A program made the translations under genes and the position numbers. The notes under the pieces are model-generated. The model saw nothing but the letters and a program-made list of their open reading frames with translations, was not told where the DNA came from and did not search any database. DNA of 23,517 bases from Syntrophomonas sp. UBA4807 (lineage in GTDB: Bacteria; Bacillota; Syntrophomonadia; Syntrophomonadales; Syntrophomonadaceae). The stretch lies in contig DHGD01000121.1 in the NCBI GenBank assembly GCA_002402575.1, positions 25,133 to 48,649 of the forward strand, written 5' to 3'. This document shows positions 7,473 through 15,784 of this stretch, in pieces; the stretch's first letter is position 1, and each line of letters starts with the position of its first letter.

Positions 7473-8682
7473 TTCACAAAGGAAGTGCCCTATTTGTGGT
7501 TATAAACTAGCTAAAATACTGCACTCAATAAATTTCGTACTTCCCGATGATGTTCGTTTGCCCAGGTATTATGATTTGGTGGCATGCTGTAACTGTAAAT
7601 TTGTTTATGCGGACACTTTAGCATCTCAAAATGACTACGACGCCTATTATGAATATATGTCTAAATACACTGAGCCGGGTATTTCGTCTGGGGGTGGAGA
7701 AACTGCTTGGGATAAAAACAGGCTGTTGAGAGTAGCGAATGATTTAGGTAGATATATAGATAAGCAAGCTTCGGTGCTTGACGTTGGTTGTGCTAACGGT
7801 GGTTTGCTAACAATACTATATGAACGTGGATATAAAAATTTAACTGGTTTAGACAAATCAATTTTCTGTGTTAATCATATTAAGAATATCAATGGAATTA
7901 GAGCAATCCATGGGGGTTTATTTGACCTTGAGTTCAAAGAAGAGGCATTCTCGAATGAAAAATTCGATGTGGTTATTCTATCTCATGTACTTGAACATGT
8001 TCTTGACATACAATTAGCTTTTGATTTCTTAGATAAGAAATTGCAGCAAAACGGGTTGTTGTATATAGAAACCCCAGACGCTTCTAATTATCACGAATTT
8101 CCCAATGTGCCGTTTTACTATCTGGACAGTGAACACATCAATCACTTTGATTTGGCACGCTTAACGCTTTTATTGCAGTCACGAGGATACAATATTGAAG
8201 TATTTATCCAAAAAGCTATTGAGGTTTCAGAAAATTCGCTATATCCCGCTATTTCAGTTATGGGTAGGAAAAGTGAAATAGCTGCTGAAGTGAAGGATGA
8301 GGTTAACCAACTCAGCGAGGATATTATAATTAGCATTATCCAGCATATTAAACAGTCCACTCACCTGCAGCATTTTAATATTATAGATTCCCTGGCTGAC
8401 TCCCAAGAACAGCTTGTAGTATTTGGTGTAGGTTCATATACCAGTAGGCTCCTTGGCAGTTCTAGATTAAACGAGTGTAACATTGTAGCTTTCATAGATA
8501 ATGATACGGTGAAACAAGGCACTACCGTCATGGGAATACATGTTTATAGCCCCGAATATCTTCGCAAGAACGATTGCTCAGTACTAGTTTGTTCGGCTTT
8601 ACACGCTGATAAAATGGTGAAACAGATAGCCGATATGAATATTAAACGCAATATTTACTTTCCAATATTAGAAGGTATTTAA
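7462..8682 (+). CDS. Zinc-finger class I SAM C-methyltransferase-like protein
   Basis: A 406-residue three-part protein. Residues 9-45 hold C9-x2-C12 and C42-x2-C45, a zinc ribbon like that of sugar C-methyltransferases (TylC3 type). Residues about 100-240 are a class I methyltransferase: V-L-D-V-G-C-A-N-G-G at 105-114 binds SAM, then LSHVLEHV. Residues about 315-405 form a Rossmann-like domain starting VVFGVGSYTSR. This layout matches enzymes that methylate a 4-keto NDP-sugar on the neighbouring carbon, so CDP-keto-deoxy sugar is a plausible substrate, but site and substrate are inferred. Start ATG 7462 has AAAGGG about 9 bases upstream; it overlaps rfbH by 11 bases. AT-rich: one 60-base stretch (7861-7920) is 30% GC, against 63% at 5581-5640 in rfbG. 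Confidence 0.82.
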   Translation: MIVNSQRKCPICGYKLAKILHSINFVLPDDVRLPRYYDLVACCNCKFVYADTLASQNDYDAYYEYMSKYTEPGISSGGGETAWDKNRLLRVANDLGRYIDKQASVLDVGCANGGLLTILYERGYKNLTGLDKSIFCVNHIKNINGIRAIHGGLFDLEFKEEAFSNEKFDVVILSHVLEHVLDIQLAFDFLDKKLQQNGLLYIETPDASNYHEFPNVPFYYLDSEHINHFDLARLTLLLQSRGYNIEVFIQKAIEVSENSLYPAISVMGRKSEIAAEVKDEVNQLSEDIIISIIQHIKQSTHLQHFNIIDSLADSQEQLVVFGVGSYTSRLLGSSRLNECNIVAFIDNDTVKQGTTVMGIHVYSPEYLRKNDCSVLVCSALHADKMVKQIADMNIKRNIYFPILEGI

Positions 8683-8685
8683 AAA

Positions 8686-9564
8686 ATGCGTATTCTACTT
8701 ACTGGAGGAAGCGGGTTTATCGGGAAAAACATTCTAGAGAATTTTACCGGGAAATATGAAATTATTGCTCCCAAACATCTAGAATTGGATTTGCTAGATG
8801 AAAAACAAGTTTCCGATTTTTTTGAAGACAATATAATTGATGTGGTGATCCATTCTGCGTGCAAACCGGGGCACCGCAATGCCAAAGACTTAACTAACTT
8901 ATTCTACTGTAATACTAGGATGTATTTTAACTTGGCTCGCCATTCCGAAAAGTATAAGAAAATGATTGTATTAGGATCAGGAGCCATCTATGACACACGA
9001 CTAAATCTATTCAAGGTCAACGAGGATTTTTATAAATATCAACTTCCAGTAGATGAACATGGCTTCTGCAAATATGTTTGTGCAAGAGATATAGAGAAAT
9101 CGGATAACATTATAGAACTTCGGCTATTCGGTGTCTTCGGAAAGTATGAGGATTACTCCATAAGGTTTATTTCCAATGCCATATGCAAGGCTTTGTTAGA
9201 TATGCCTATTACATTAAAACAAAATAGAGTTTTTGACTATTTGTACATTGACGACCTAATGCCTATTCTCGATTACGTTATTAACCATGAAATGAGTTTT
9301 GAGAGTTATAACGTGACCCCTGATAATTCAGCGCAATTGCACAATCTAGCCGAAATAGTTTTGGAAATTTCACAAAAAGATTTACCTATTATCACCGATA
9401 AACCTGGATTAGGTTTAGAATACTCGGGAGACAATGAACGTTTGCACAAAGAGATTCCTGAACTTAAGTTTACCGAATTACAATATGCAATAATTCAATT
9501 GTATCAATGGTACTTAACGAATAAAGATATGATTGATAAATCTTGCCTTATGGTAGACAAATAA
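8686..9564 (+). CDS. NAD(P)-dependent epimerase/reductase (SDR), Tyr replaced
   Basis: A 292-residue extended SDR with an N-terminal GGSGFIG loop (7-13), His-Ser-Ala-Cys in place of the usual His-x-Ala-Ala, a Leu-Gly-Ser-Gly-Ala-Ile-Tyr serine segment, and RLFGVFGKYEDY. Where the family has Tyr-x-x-x-Lys, the sequence reads H125-Gly-Phe-Cys-K129; the lysine is kept but the tyrosine codon is CAT. The position beside a YerE-like TPP enzyme suggests the role of YerF, reduction of the attached acetyl branch, or else epimerisation/ketoreduction of the CDP-sugar. It starts 3 bases after the methyltransferase stop and precedes the TPP enzyme by 21 bases. Substrate is inferred from context only. Confidence 0.8.
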   Translation: MRILLTGGSGFIGKNILENFTGKYEIIAPKHLELDLLDEKQVSDFFEDNIIDVVIHSACKPGHRNAKDLTNLFYCNTRMYFNLARHSEKYKKMIVLGSGAIYDTRLNLFKVNEDFYKYQLPVDEHGFCKYVCARDIEKSDNIIELRLFGVFGKYEDYSIRFISNAICKALLDMPITLKQNRVFDYLYIDDLMPILDYVINHEMSFESYNVTPDNSAQLHNLAEIVLEISQKDLPIITDKPGLGLEYSGDNERLHKEIPELKFTELQYAIIQLYQWYLTNKDMIDKSCLMVDK

Positions 9565-9585
9565 TCATAGTAGGAGTACATGCTG

Positions 9586-11373
9586 ATGAAGATAAAATTA
9601 TCAGACTATGTCGCCAACTGGTTAGCTGTAAACGATATTAAAGATATTTTCATGATTACCGGTGGTGGTGCAATGCATCTAAATGACTCACTGGGTAAAC
9701 AAACAGATTTGTCTGTGATATATAATCACCATGAACAGGCCTCAGCTATGGCAGCTGAGTGTTATGCCAGAATAAAGAACCGTCCGGCTGCAGTGTGCGT
9801 TACCAGTGGACCAGGGGGTACGAATGCCATAACAGGGGTCTTAGGCGCTTGGTTGGATTCCATACCAATGATTGTTCTATCTGGACAAGTGAGATATGAC
9901 ACTACTGTACGCAGCACAGGACTACAATTGAGACAATTAGGAGATCAAGAGTTTGATATTATCAGCGTTGTGGAACAAATGACGAAATACGCTGTAATGG
10001 TTACCGAACCGCATGCTATTCGCTATCATCTTGAAAAAGCTCTGAGTTTGGCAACTACCGCCCGCCCGGGGCCGGTTTGGCTTGACATACCATTGGACGT
10101 TCAAAACAGTATTGTGGATGATGCTCTAATGAAGGGTTATTCTCCTGCTGAGGACTCATACAACAACGGCCTTAATACCATTGCCCAAAACATTATTGAT
10201 CGGATTCGTGAAACAGAACGTCCAATTATTCTAGCTGGCTCTGCTATTCGATCATCAGGAGCTCATAATGACTTTATGCATCTCATTGAACTCCTTCGAA
10301 TTCCCGTAGCGACAGCTTGGAATGCAGTAGATTGTGTACCGGATGATAATAAATATTATGTTGGAAGACCTGGCACTATTGGGAACAGATCCGGCAACTT
10401 TGCCGTTCAAAATTCAGATGTGCTATTATCGCTTGGATGTCGATTGAATATTAGGCAAATAGGCTATAATTGGGGGAGTTTCGCTAAAGAAGCATTTAAG
10501 ATAATTGTGGATATCGACCCTGTGGAATTAGAGAAGCCTACTATCAATCCGGATATGGCTGTAGAGGTTGACGTAGCTTTATTAATAAAAAAGATGATTG
10601 AGATTCTTCCTTCGGAAGGCTTGCAGCCGAAAAGTGGGTGGCTCGAATGGTGCAAGGAAAAGCAAATAAGGTATCCGGTGGTCCTAAAAGAATACTGGGA
10701 GAATGATAAAGTCAATCCCTATTGCTTTGTAGAAGCTTTAAGTGAGCATCTTCATAATGATCAAATCTGTGTGGCAGCGAATGGAACCGCAAGCGTTTGC
10801 TTTTTTCAGGCCATAAAGGTTAAACCAGGACAAAGGATTATCGCTAACTCAGGATGCGCATCTATGGGATACGACCTTCCGGCAGCGATTGGAGCATGTG
10901 TTGCTGCAGATAATGCAAAAATTATTTGTCTGGCGGGAGATGGAAGCATTCAAATGAATCTTCAAGAATTACAAACAATAGTATTCAATCAACTGCCTAT
11001 TAAAATATTTGTTCTAAATAATCATGGTTACCATTCGATTAGACAAACTCAGATTAATTATTTTGGGGACCCCCTGGTGGGTTGCGATCCAAGCAGCGGA
11101 GTAGGATTCCCGGATATGGAGAAGATTGCACTTGCTTATGGAATTCCGTTTACTCGCTGTCACAATCATTATCAGCTTGATGAATGCATTATCAAGACAT
11201 TAGCTGACACAAGACCGTCAATTTGCGAGGTAATGTTATCTCCTGATATCCCTTTTTCCCCTAAGTCAGCTTCGCGATTTTTGGAAGATGGTTCTATGGT
11301 GTCATGCCCTTTAGAGGATATGGCCCCGTTTCTGGATAAAGATGAACTGGCTGCCAATATGATCGGTAAATAA
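9586..11373 (+). CDS. TPP-dependent acetolactate-synthase-like enzyme, YerE-type candidate
   Basis: A 595-residue TPP enzyme in the acetohydroxyacid synthase superfamily. The N-terminal Pyr domain has the activating glutamate E50 (Asn-His-His-Glu-Gln) and SGPGGTNAITG; the middle domain is about 190-330; the C-terminal PP domain has the TPP/Mg motif GDG at 451-453 with Asn-Asn at 478-479. Amino acid biosynthesis is unlikely: it has no regulatory subunit gene and sits inside a CDP-dideoxysugar operon. In Yersinia pseudotuberculosis O:VI, YerE uses TPP and FAD to add an acetyl unit from pyruvate to C-4 of CDP-3,6-dideoxy-4-ketoglucose; the context here is the same. ATG 9586 is chosen because TAGGAG (9571-9576) is 9 bases upstream; ATG 9580 is only 3 bases away. 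Confidence 0.85.
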   Translation: MKIKLSDYVANWLAVNDIKDIFMITGGGAMHLNDSLGKQTDLSVIYNHHEQASAMAAECYARIKNRPAAVCVTSGPGGTNAITGVLGAWLDSIPMIVLSGQVRYDTTVRSTGLQLRQLGDQEFDIISVVEQMTKYAVMVTEPHAIRYHLEKALSLATTARPGPVWLDIPLDVQNSIVDDALMKGYSPAEDSYNNGLNTIAQNIIDRIRETERPIILAGSAIRSSGAHNDFMHLIELLRIPVATAWNAVDCVPDDNKYYVGRPGTIGNRSGNFAVQNSDVLLSLGCRLNIRQIGYNWGSFAKEAFKIIVDIDPVELEKPTINPDMAVEVDVALLIKKMIEILPSEGLQPKSGWLEWCKEKQIRYPVVLKEYWENDKVNPYCFVEALSEHLHNDQICVAANGTASVCFFQAIKVKPGQRIIANSGCASMGYDLPAAIGACVAADNAKIICLAGDGSIQMNLQELQTIVFNQLPIKIFVLNNHGYHSIRQTQINYFGDPLVGCDPSSGVGFPDMEKIALAYGIPFTRCHNHYQLDECIIKTLADTRPSICEVMLSPDIPFSPKSASRFLEDGSMVSCPLEDMAPFLDKDELAANMIGK

Positions 11374-11395
11374 TTGCTTTAAGGTGGACATTATA

Positions 11396-12565
11396 ATGAT
11401 TACCAGCCTTCGGACCAAGTTAGAAAGATTGCTGGGTGAAGAAGTAGCTGTAGCTCGCAAAAGGGAAAGAACCGTGTTCGATGAACTCGCCTTTCCGTTT
11501 GAAAATTCTATTGTATTATACGGGGCTGGAAGCCTGGGAAAGAGAACATTAATGGGCTTACGAAACCTGGGCATAGAACCTCATGCGTTTGTTGATAGAA
11601 ACCCTAGCTTGTGGAGTTCTCAGGTGGAAGGTATACAAGTATTATCCCCACAAAAGGGTATAGAACGATATGAAGGCTCTGCTGTTTTTGTGGTTGCCAT
11701 ATGGAATCCGGAGATGGGGCAGGCTTTGTATGATGCGCGGAAATGTTTAGAAAGCTATGGCAGTCCTAAAGTTGTGTCTTTTGTTCCACTGTTTTATAAA
11801 TACGCAGAGGTTTTCTTGCCTTATTACAGCTTAGATTTGCCCCACAAGATTTTGACCGAAGCCGGCATGATTATTAGCGCTTTCGACCTGTTGGGTGATG
11901 AACTGTCTTGTGAAACATATGTTTCATATATAGAATTTCGCTTAAAAGGCGATTTAGATAAGTTAATAGCTCCGGCCAATACAATACAGTATTTCCCCGA
12001 TGATATTCTCTGTGATCTCTGTGACGAGGTTTTTATCGATTGCGGAGCATACAATGGTGATACCTTGGAACAATACCTCATGAAATATCGCGGATTTTCG
12101 GCTTATATTGCCTTTGAACCTGATCCCTCAAATTTTCTGCAATTGCTTAACTTCCTAAAGCACCTTGAACCAGGTTTACGAGCAAAAATAAACTGTTATC
12201 AGCTGGGCGTTAGTGATAGCAACAAGACAGTGTACTTTCAAGCAAAAGGCACGGCAGGTTCATCAGTCGGGGACGGCAATATGGAGATTAAATGCTGTAG
12301 CCTTGATGAGGAAATAGGTAGCCGTAAACCAACCTATATAAAAATGGATATAGAAGGATCAGAAATGTCAGCACTATGGGGAGCTAAGAGATGCATAGAG
12401 GAGAGTTTACCGATACTAGCTGTTTGCGTCTACCACCGCCCCCGTGATCTATGGCGGATACCCTTATTGATTAATTCATTCAACGATAGTTATGCCTTTT
12501 ATTTACGATCCCATGAATACGATGGTTGGGATATAGTATGCTATGCAGTTCCTAAAAATAGATAA
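11396..12565 (+). CDS. FkbM family methyltransferase with N-terminal Rossmann domain
   Basis: A 389-residue two-domain protein. Residues about 38-130 begin IVLYGAGSLGKR and continue to AFVDRNP, a nucleotide- or sugar-nucleotide-binding-like Rossmann domain. Residues about 210-385 are FkbM: FIDCGAYNGDT (SAM loop), AFEPDP, and IKMDIEGSE near 314-322, with Tyr-His-Arg-Pro following. FkbM proteins O-methylate sugars or related hydroxyls, so a role in capping or decorating the glycan is likely. Start ATG 11396 has AAGGTGG (11381-11387) with 8-base spacing; a GTG at 11384 lies inside that site. Its N-terminal domain resembles the C-terminal domain of the methyltransferase at 7462-8682. Confidence 0.85.
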   Translation: MITSLRTKLERLLGEEVAVARKRERTVFDELAFPFENSIVLYGAGSLGKRTLMGLRNLGIEPHAFVDRNPSLWSSQVEGIQVLSPQKGIERYEGSAVFVVAIWNPEMGQALYDARKCLESYGSPKVVSFVPLFYKYAEVFLPYYSLDLPHKILTEAGMIISAFDLLGDELSCETYVSYIEFRLKGDLDKLIAPANTIQYFPDDILCDLCDEVFIDCGAYNGDTLEQYLMKYRGFSAYIAFEPDPSNFLQLLNFLKHLEPGLRAKINCYQLGVSDSNKTVYFQAKGTAGSSVGDGNMEIKCCSLDEEIGSRKPTYIKMDIEGSEMSALWGAKRCIEESLPILAVCVYHRPRDLWRIPLLINSFNDSYAFYLRSHEYDGWDIVCYAVPKNR

Positions 12566-12591
12566 ACGATTGAATAGTAAGGTGCGCTTTG

Positions 12592-13266
12592 ATGGGCATA
12601 AAAAGTGTAATGTTTGATTTGGACGGAACTTTGATCGATTCGGCTGCAGATATTCAACACTGTTTGAATATGGCTGCACTAGAGACTATAGATAGCAAAC
12701 TAACGGAAAATATTGTGCCGTATTTAGGACCACCAATTTTGAGCATAATAAAGAAGCTAGTACCTGACAGTTTTAGCCAGGGAGCATTAGAAATAGAAAA
12801 AAGATTCCGGGCCATTTACGATGGCTGCGGTTTTGATAGGACTCATCTGTTTCCCGATGCGAGGGAAGTTGTGGATCATTTTAATGAAACCGGAATTCAA
12901 ACCTATATAGTTACTAATAAACCAAGCCAACCTTGCCGATTAATAATACAGAGATATTTTGAAAAAAATCAAGCTTTCATTTGTCCCGATAGTTTCCCTG
13001 ATCTAGGGAAACTGTCAAAAACACAAATGATAACCTTATTATTGAGCAAGTATGACCTGAAGTCTGAGGAAACATTATTTGTAGGTGATACGAGCGAAGA
13101 TATTGAAGCAGCTCGCGGTAACGGAATTAGGTCAGTTGCTGTTACATATGGTTACGGCGATAAAAGCGCATTATATGATTGTGAACCAGATTTTTATATA
13201 GATCATTTAACAAACCTTTTAGAACTTGTAAAAAACTGGAGGTATAGTAGTGAACCCGATATTTGA
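12592..13266 (+). CDS. HAD-family phosphatase (Gph-like)
   Basis: A 224-residue HAD hydrolase with all four motifs: D9-Leu-D11-Gly-Thr (nucleophile and acid/base), Thr-Asn at 108-109, Lys 143, and GDTSED at 165-170. An alpha-helical cap follows motif I, as in phosphoglycolate-phosphatase-like enzymes. It probably dephosphorylates a sugar phosphate in the pathway. The next gene, a NeuB-family synthase, starts 17 bases before its stop, so the two are likely co-translated; the pairing recalls sialic-acid-9-phosphate synthase with its HAD phosphatase, but that link is inference. ATG 12592 has AAGGTG (12579-12584) at 7-base spacing. Confidence 0.85.
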   Translation: MGIKSVMFDLDGTLIDSAADIQHCLNMAALETIDSKLTENIVPYLGPPILSIIKKLVPDSFSQGALEIEKRFRAIYDGCGFDRTHLFPDAREVVDHFNETGIQTYIVTNKPSQPCRLIIQRYFEKNQAFICPDSFPDLGKLSKTQMITLLLSKYDLKSEETLFVGDTSEDIEAARGNGIRSVAVTYGYGDKSALYDCEPDFYIDHLTNLLELVKNWRYSSEPDI

Positions 13267-14326
13267 AGAACTTTTCGTTCTTGAATTAGCTAATAATCAC
13301 TGGGGTAGTATTGAGAGAGGTCTAAAAATCATTACAGATTTCAGCAGGATAGTTAGGTTTAATAATGTAAAGGCTGCTATCAAACTCCAGTTGAGGGATG
13401 TAGACTCATTTGTCCATCCTGCCTATGCGAATAATGAAGAAATTCGATATATAAAAAAGACGATCGATACAAAAATGAGTACTGATGGATTCGTTAATTT
13501 GGTAAGACATATAAGAAAAAGCGGTTGTATTCCTATGGCTACCCCTTTTGATGAGAATTCCGTTGATTTATGTTCAGAACTTGGGTTGGATATTATTAAA
13601 TTGGCAAGCTCCGATATTAATGACTGGGTGCTAATTGAAAAAATTGCAAAGACTCGCAAACCGGTTATTGCATCTACTGGAGGTTCTTCGCTTAAAGACT
13701 TGGATGACCTAGTGAAATTCTTTAAAAACAGAAATATACCTTTAGCTCTTAACCATTGTGTATCTATATATCCAAGTGAAGATAATGAATTGGAACTTAA
13801 CCAGATCGATTTTCTTCGTAATAGATATCCAGACAATACAATAGGCTTTTCTACTCACGAATACACTGATTGGACTTCATCTATTATGATTGCTTACGCT
13901 AAAGGAGCAAGGACTTTTGAAAGGCATATTGATGTTGATTGGAATGGATATCCGGTATCTCCATATTGTTCACTCCCGGAACAAATCGATATTTGGTTTA
14001 AGGCGTATTATAAAGCTAAAGACATGTGTGGAGCAAGTGGGGTAGAAAAGAGAATCCCCAAGGATAAAGAAGTTAAATATCTGGAATCGCTGGTTAGGGG
14101 CATATATGCAAAAAGGGATCTTGTTGAAGGACAACAATTAACAGAAGATGATTACTATCTGGCTATACCGCTGCAGAAAGGCCAAATTTCCTGCAGGGAA
14201 CTGATGTCCGGAGAAGTTATAATAAGATGCTGCAAAAGAGATGAGCCAATTTTAATAGATATGATTGATAGTCCTTATGCGAACAATGACAGATTAAAAC
14301 ATTATATAGATAAAAGAGGCATTTAA
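13250..14326 (+). CDS. N-acetylneuraminate synthase (NeuB) family protein
   Basis: A 358-residue protein with a TIM-barrel PEP-condensing domain (about 1-260) and a C-terminal SAF/antifreeze-like domain (about 275-345, from Leu-Val-Arg-Gly-Ile-Tyr-Ala). NeuB landmarks are kept but divergent: E12 in ELANNHWG, Lys-Leu-Gln, TPFDENSV, KLASSDIN, STG, NHCVSIYP, and two likely metal-binding histidines H203 (Ser-Thr-His-Glu, usually Ser-Asp-His-Thr) and H226 (Glu-Arg-His-Ile, usually Glu-Lys-His-Phe). The SAF motif Arg-Pro-Gly-x-Gly is replaced by Leu-Gln-Lys-Gly-Gln. It should join PEP to an aldose to make a 2-keto-3-deoxy acid; the acceptor may differ from ManNAc. GTG 13250 has GGAGG with about 8-base spacing. 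No CMP-sugar synthetase or NeuC is present. Strongly AT-rich (27% GC at 13441-13500). Confidence 0.85.
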   Translation: MNPIFEELFVLELANNHWGSIERGLKIITDFSRIVRFNNVKAAIKLQLRDVDSFVHPAYANNEEIRYIKKTIDTKMSTDGFVNLVRHIRKSGCIPMATPFDENSVDLCSELGLDIIKLASSDINDWVLIEKIAKTRKPVIASTGGSSLKDLDDLVKFFKNRNIPLALNHCVSIYPSEDNELELNQIDFLRNRYPDNTIGFSTHEYTDWTSSIMIAYAKGARTFERHIDVDWNGYPVSPYCSLPEQIDIWFKAYYKAKDMCGASGVEKRIPKDKEVKYLESLVRGIYAKRDLVEGQQLTEDDYYLAIPLQKGQISCRELMSGEVIIRCCKRDEPILIDMIDSPYANNDRLKHYIDKRGI

Positions 14327-14354
14327 AGTCGACGCTTAATGTGAGAGACAAGCT

Positions 14355-14792
14355 GTGATTAATTGGATGCGTATATACAACGAGTATACACAATTAGTTT
14401 TATTCTTCATAGTCGGTGGCGTAAACACCCTCTTTGGTTATTCCTTATATGCTCTATTATTGTTTCTACACCTCCACTATGCCCTGGCATCCCTGACTGC
14501 TACCGTAGGGGGGGTTCTATTCAACTTCAAAACCACGGGTGTAATAGTTTTCAAGAACCGTGATAACAGTTTGGTATTCAAATTTGTTGGTATATACGTG
14601 TTTACTTATTTACTAAATGTTTTGGGGCTGAAACTGTTTTCAACTTATGGAGCTAATATGTATCTGGCTGGTGCCGTGCTCATTCTACCGATGGCTTTGC
14701 TAGGATATGTACTGCAAAAGAAGTATGTTTTTGGAGGGGAGAAAGATGAAGCTTATCAGCGTAATAACCCCCTGTTTCAACGAGGAAGATAA
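14355..14792 (+). CDS. GtrA family membrane protein
   Basis: A 145-residue protein with four predicted membrane segments and the GtrA signature at the start of helix 1 (FFIVGGVNTLFGYSLYALL), a Phe-Asn-Phe-Lys after helix 2, and a final LQKKYVF. GtrA proteins are thought to help flip or carry polyprenyl-phosphate-linked sugars, working with a GtrB-type transferase; here that gene overlaps it by 47 bases. GTG 14355 is the first start; ATG 14367 is an alternative and neither has a strong ribosome site. Confidence 0.88.
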   Translation: MINWMRIYNEYTQLVLFFIVGGVNTLFGYSLYALLLFLHLHYALASLTATVGGVLFNFKTTGVIVFKNRDNSLVFKFVGIYVFTYLLNVLGLKLFSTYGANMYLAGAVLILPMALLGYVLQKKYVFGGEKDEAYQRNNPLFQRGR

Positions 14793-15738
14793 TGTAACTG
14801 AGGTGTATGAGAGAGTCAAAGCTGTATTTAGTAAGCTACAGAAGTTTCGATATGAGCACATCTTTATTGATAATGCCTCAACGGACAAGACTGTCGATAT
14901 ATTGAAGTCCATTGCATGGAACGATGGTAATGTAAAAATCATTGTTAACACCCGAAACTTTGGACATATCCGATCTCCCTACCATGCTGTCATAAAATCC
15001 GAAGGCGACGTTGTTATATGCTTAGCGGCCGATCTCCAGGATCCCCCCGAAATGATTACTGACTTTATACAAAAATGGGAAGAGGGTTATAAGGTGGTTG
15101 TGGGGATAAAGGTTGCAAGTAAAGAAGCCCCATTGATGTTCTTTATAAGAAGAACTTACTATAACTTGGTAAGCAAATTATCTGAAGTCGATCTAATTAA
15201 GAATTTTACCGGGTTCGGTTTATATGATAAAGAGGTAATTAAGATTTTACGGCAAATCGATGACCCCTATCCTTATTTCCGGGGCTTAATAGCTGACATA
15301 GGATATGACATTTATAAAATTGAATACATTCAGCCCCAACGGAAAAGGGGTATTACGAAAAATAACTTCTATACTCTTTACGATATTGCCATGCTTGGGA
15401 TTACCAATCATTCCAAAGTACCATTGCGCTTGGCTACCATGACTGGTTTCGTCTTGGGGGCACTGAGCCTGGTGGTGGCCTTAGTGTATTTAGTCTATAA
15501 GTTGTTGCGATGGAATGAATTCCAGGCTGGTTCAGCACCGATTGTGATAGGGCTGTTCTTTTTTGCCTCTGTTCAGTTGTTTTTTACTGGCATTGTAGGC
15601 GAGTATGTCGGCTCCATTCACACTCAGGTTATGAATCGACCTCTGGTAGTAGAGAAAGAGAGGATAAATTTCGAATCCGAAATTGAAGCCGACCAGGATA
15701 ATCAGCAAGGAGATGGAATCGGTTACGGAAGTTACTAG
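14746..15738 (+). CDS. GtrB-like GT2 polyprenyl-phosphate glycosyltransferase
   Basis: A 330-residue protein with a GT2 catalytic domain (ISVITPCFNEEDNV at 4-17, D42, ADLQDPPE at 95-102 with the DxxD metal/nucleotide site) and two C-terminal membrane helices at about 220-250 and 265-292. This is the shape of GtrB/DPM1-type enzymes that move a sugar from a nucleotide to undecaprenyl phosphate on the cytoplasmic side. The frame extends upstream to 14707, but GGAGGGGAGAAAG directly precedes ATG 14746, so that start is preferred. It overlaps the GtrA gene. The donor (for example UDP-glucose or a CDP-sugar) cannot be read from the sequence. Confidence 0.9.
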   Translation: MKLISVITPCFNEEDNVTEVYERVKAVFSKLQKFRYEHIFIDNASTDKTVDILKSIAWNDGNVKIIVNTRNFGHIRSPYHAVIKSEGDVVICLAADLQDPPEMITDFIQKWEEGYKVVVGIKVASKEAPLMFFIRRTYYNLVSKLSEVDLIKNFTGFGLYDKEVIKILRQIDDPYPYFRGLIADIGYDIYKIEYIQPQRKRGITKNNFYTLYDIAMLGITNHSKVPLRLATMTGFVLGALSLVVALVYLVYKLLRWNEFQAGSAPIVIGLFFFASVQLFFTGIVGEYVGSIHTQVMNRPLVVEKERINFESEIEADQDNQQGDGIGYGSY

Positions 15739-15784
15739 AGTATAGGCCAACTGACAAAGTGATTATCGAAGGGAAGGTTCCTCG

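Noticed and set aside
9586..11373. Calling the TPP enzyme a biosynthetic acetolactate synthase (ilvB)
   Set aside because: There is no small subunit or ilv gene nearby, and it sits within a CDP-dideoxysugar operon; the YerE-type role fits better.
13423..13836. Minus-strand frame of 137 codons
   Set aside because: Entirely antisense to the well-supported NeuB-family gene; Ser/Leu/Ile-rich shadow.
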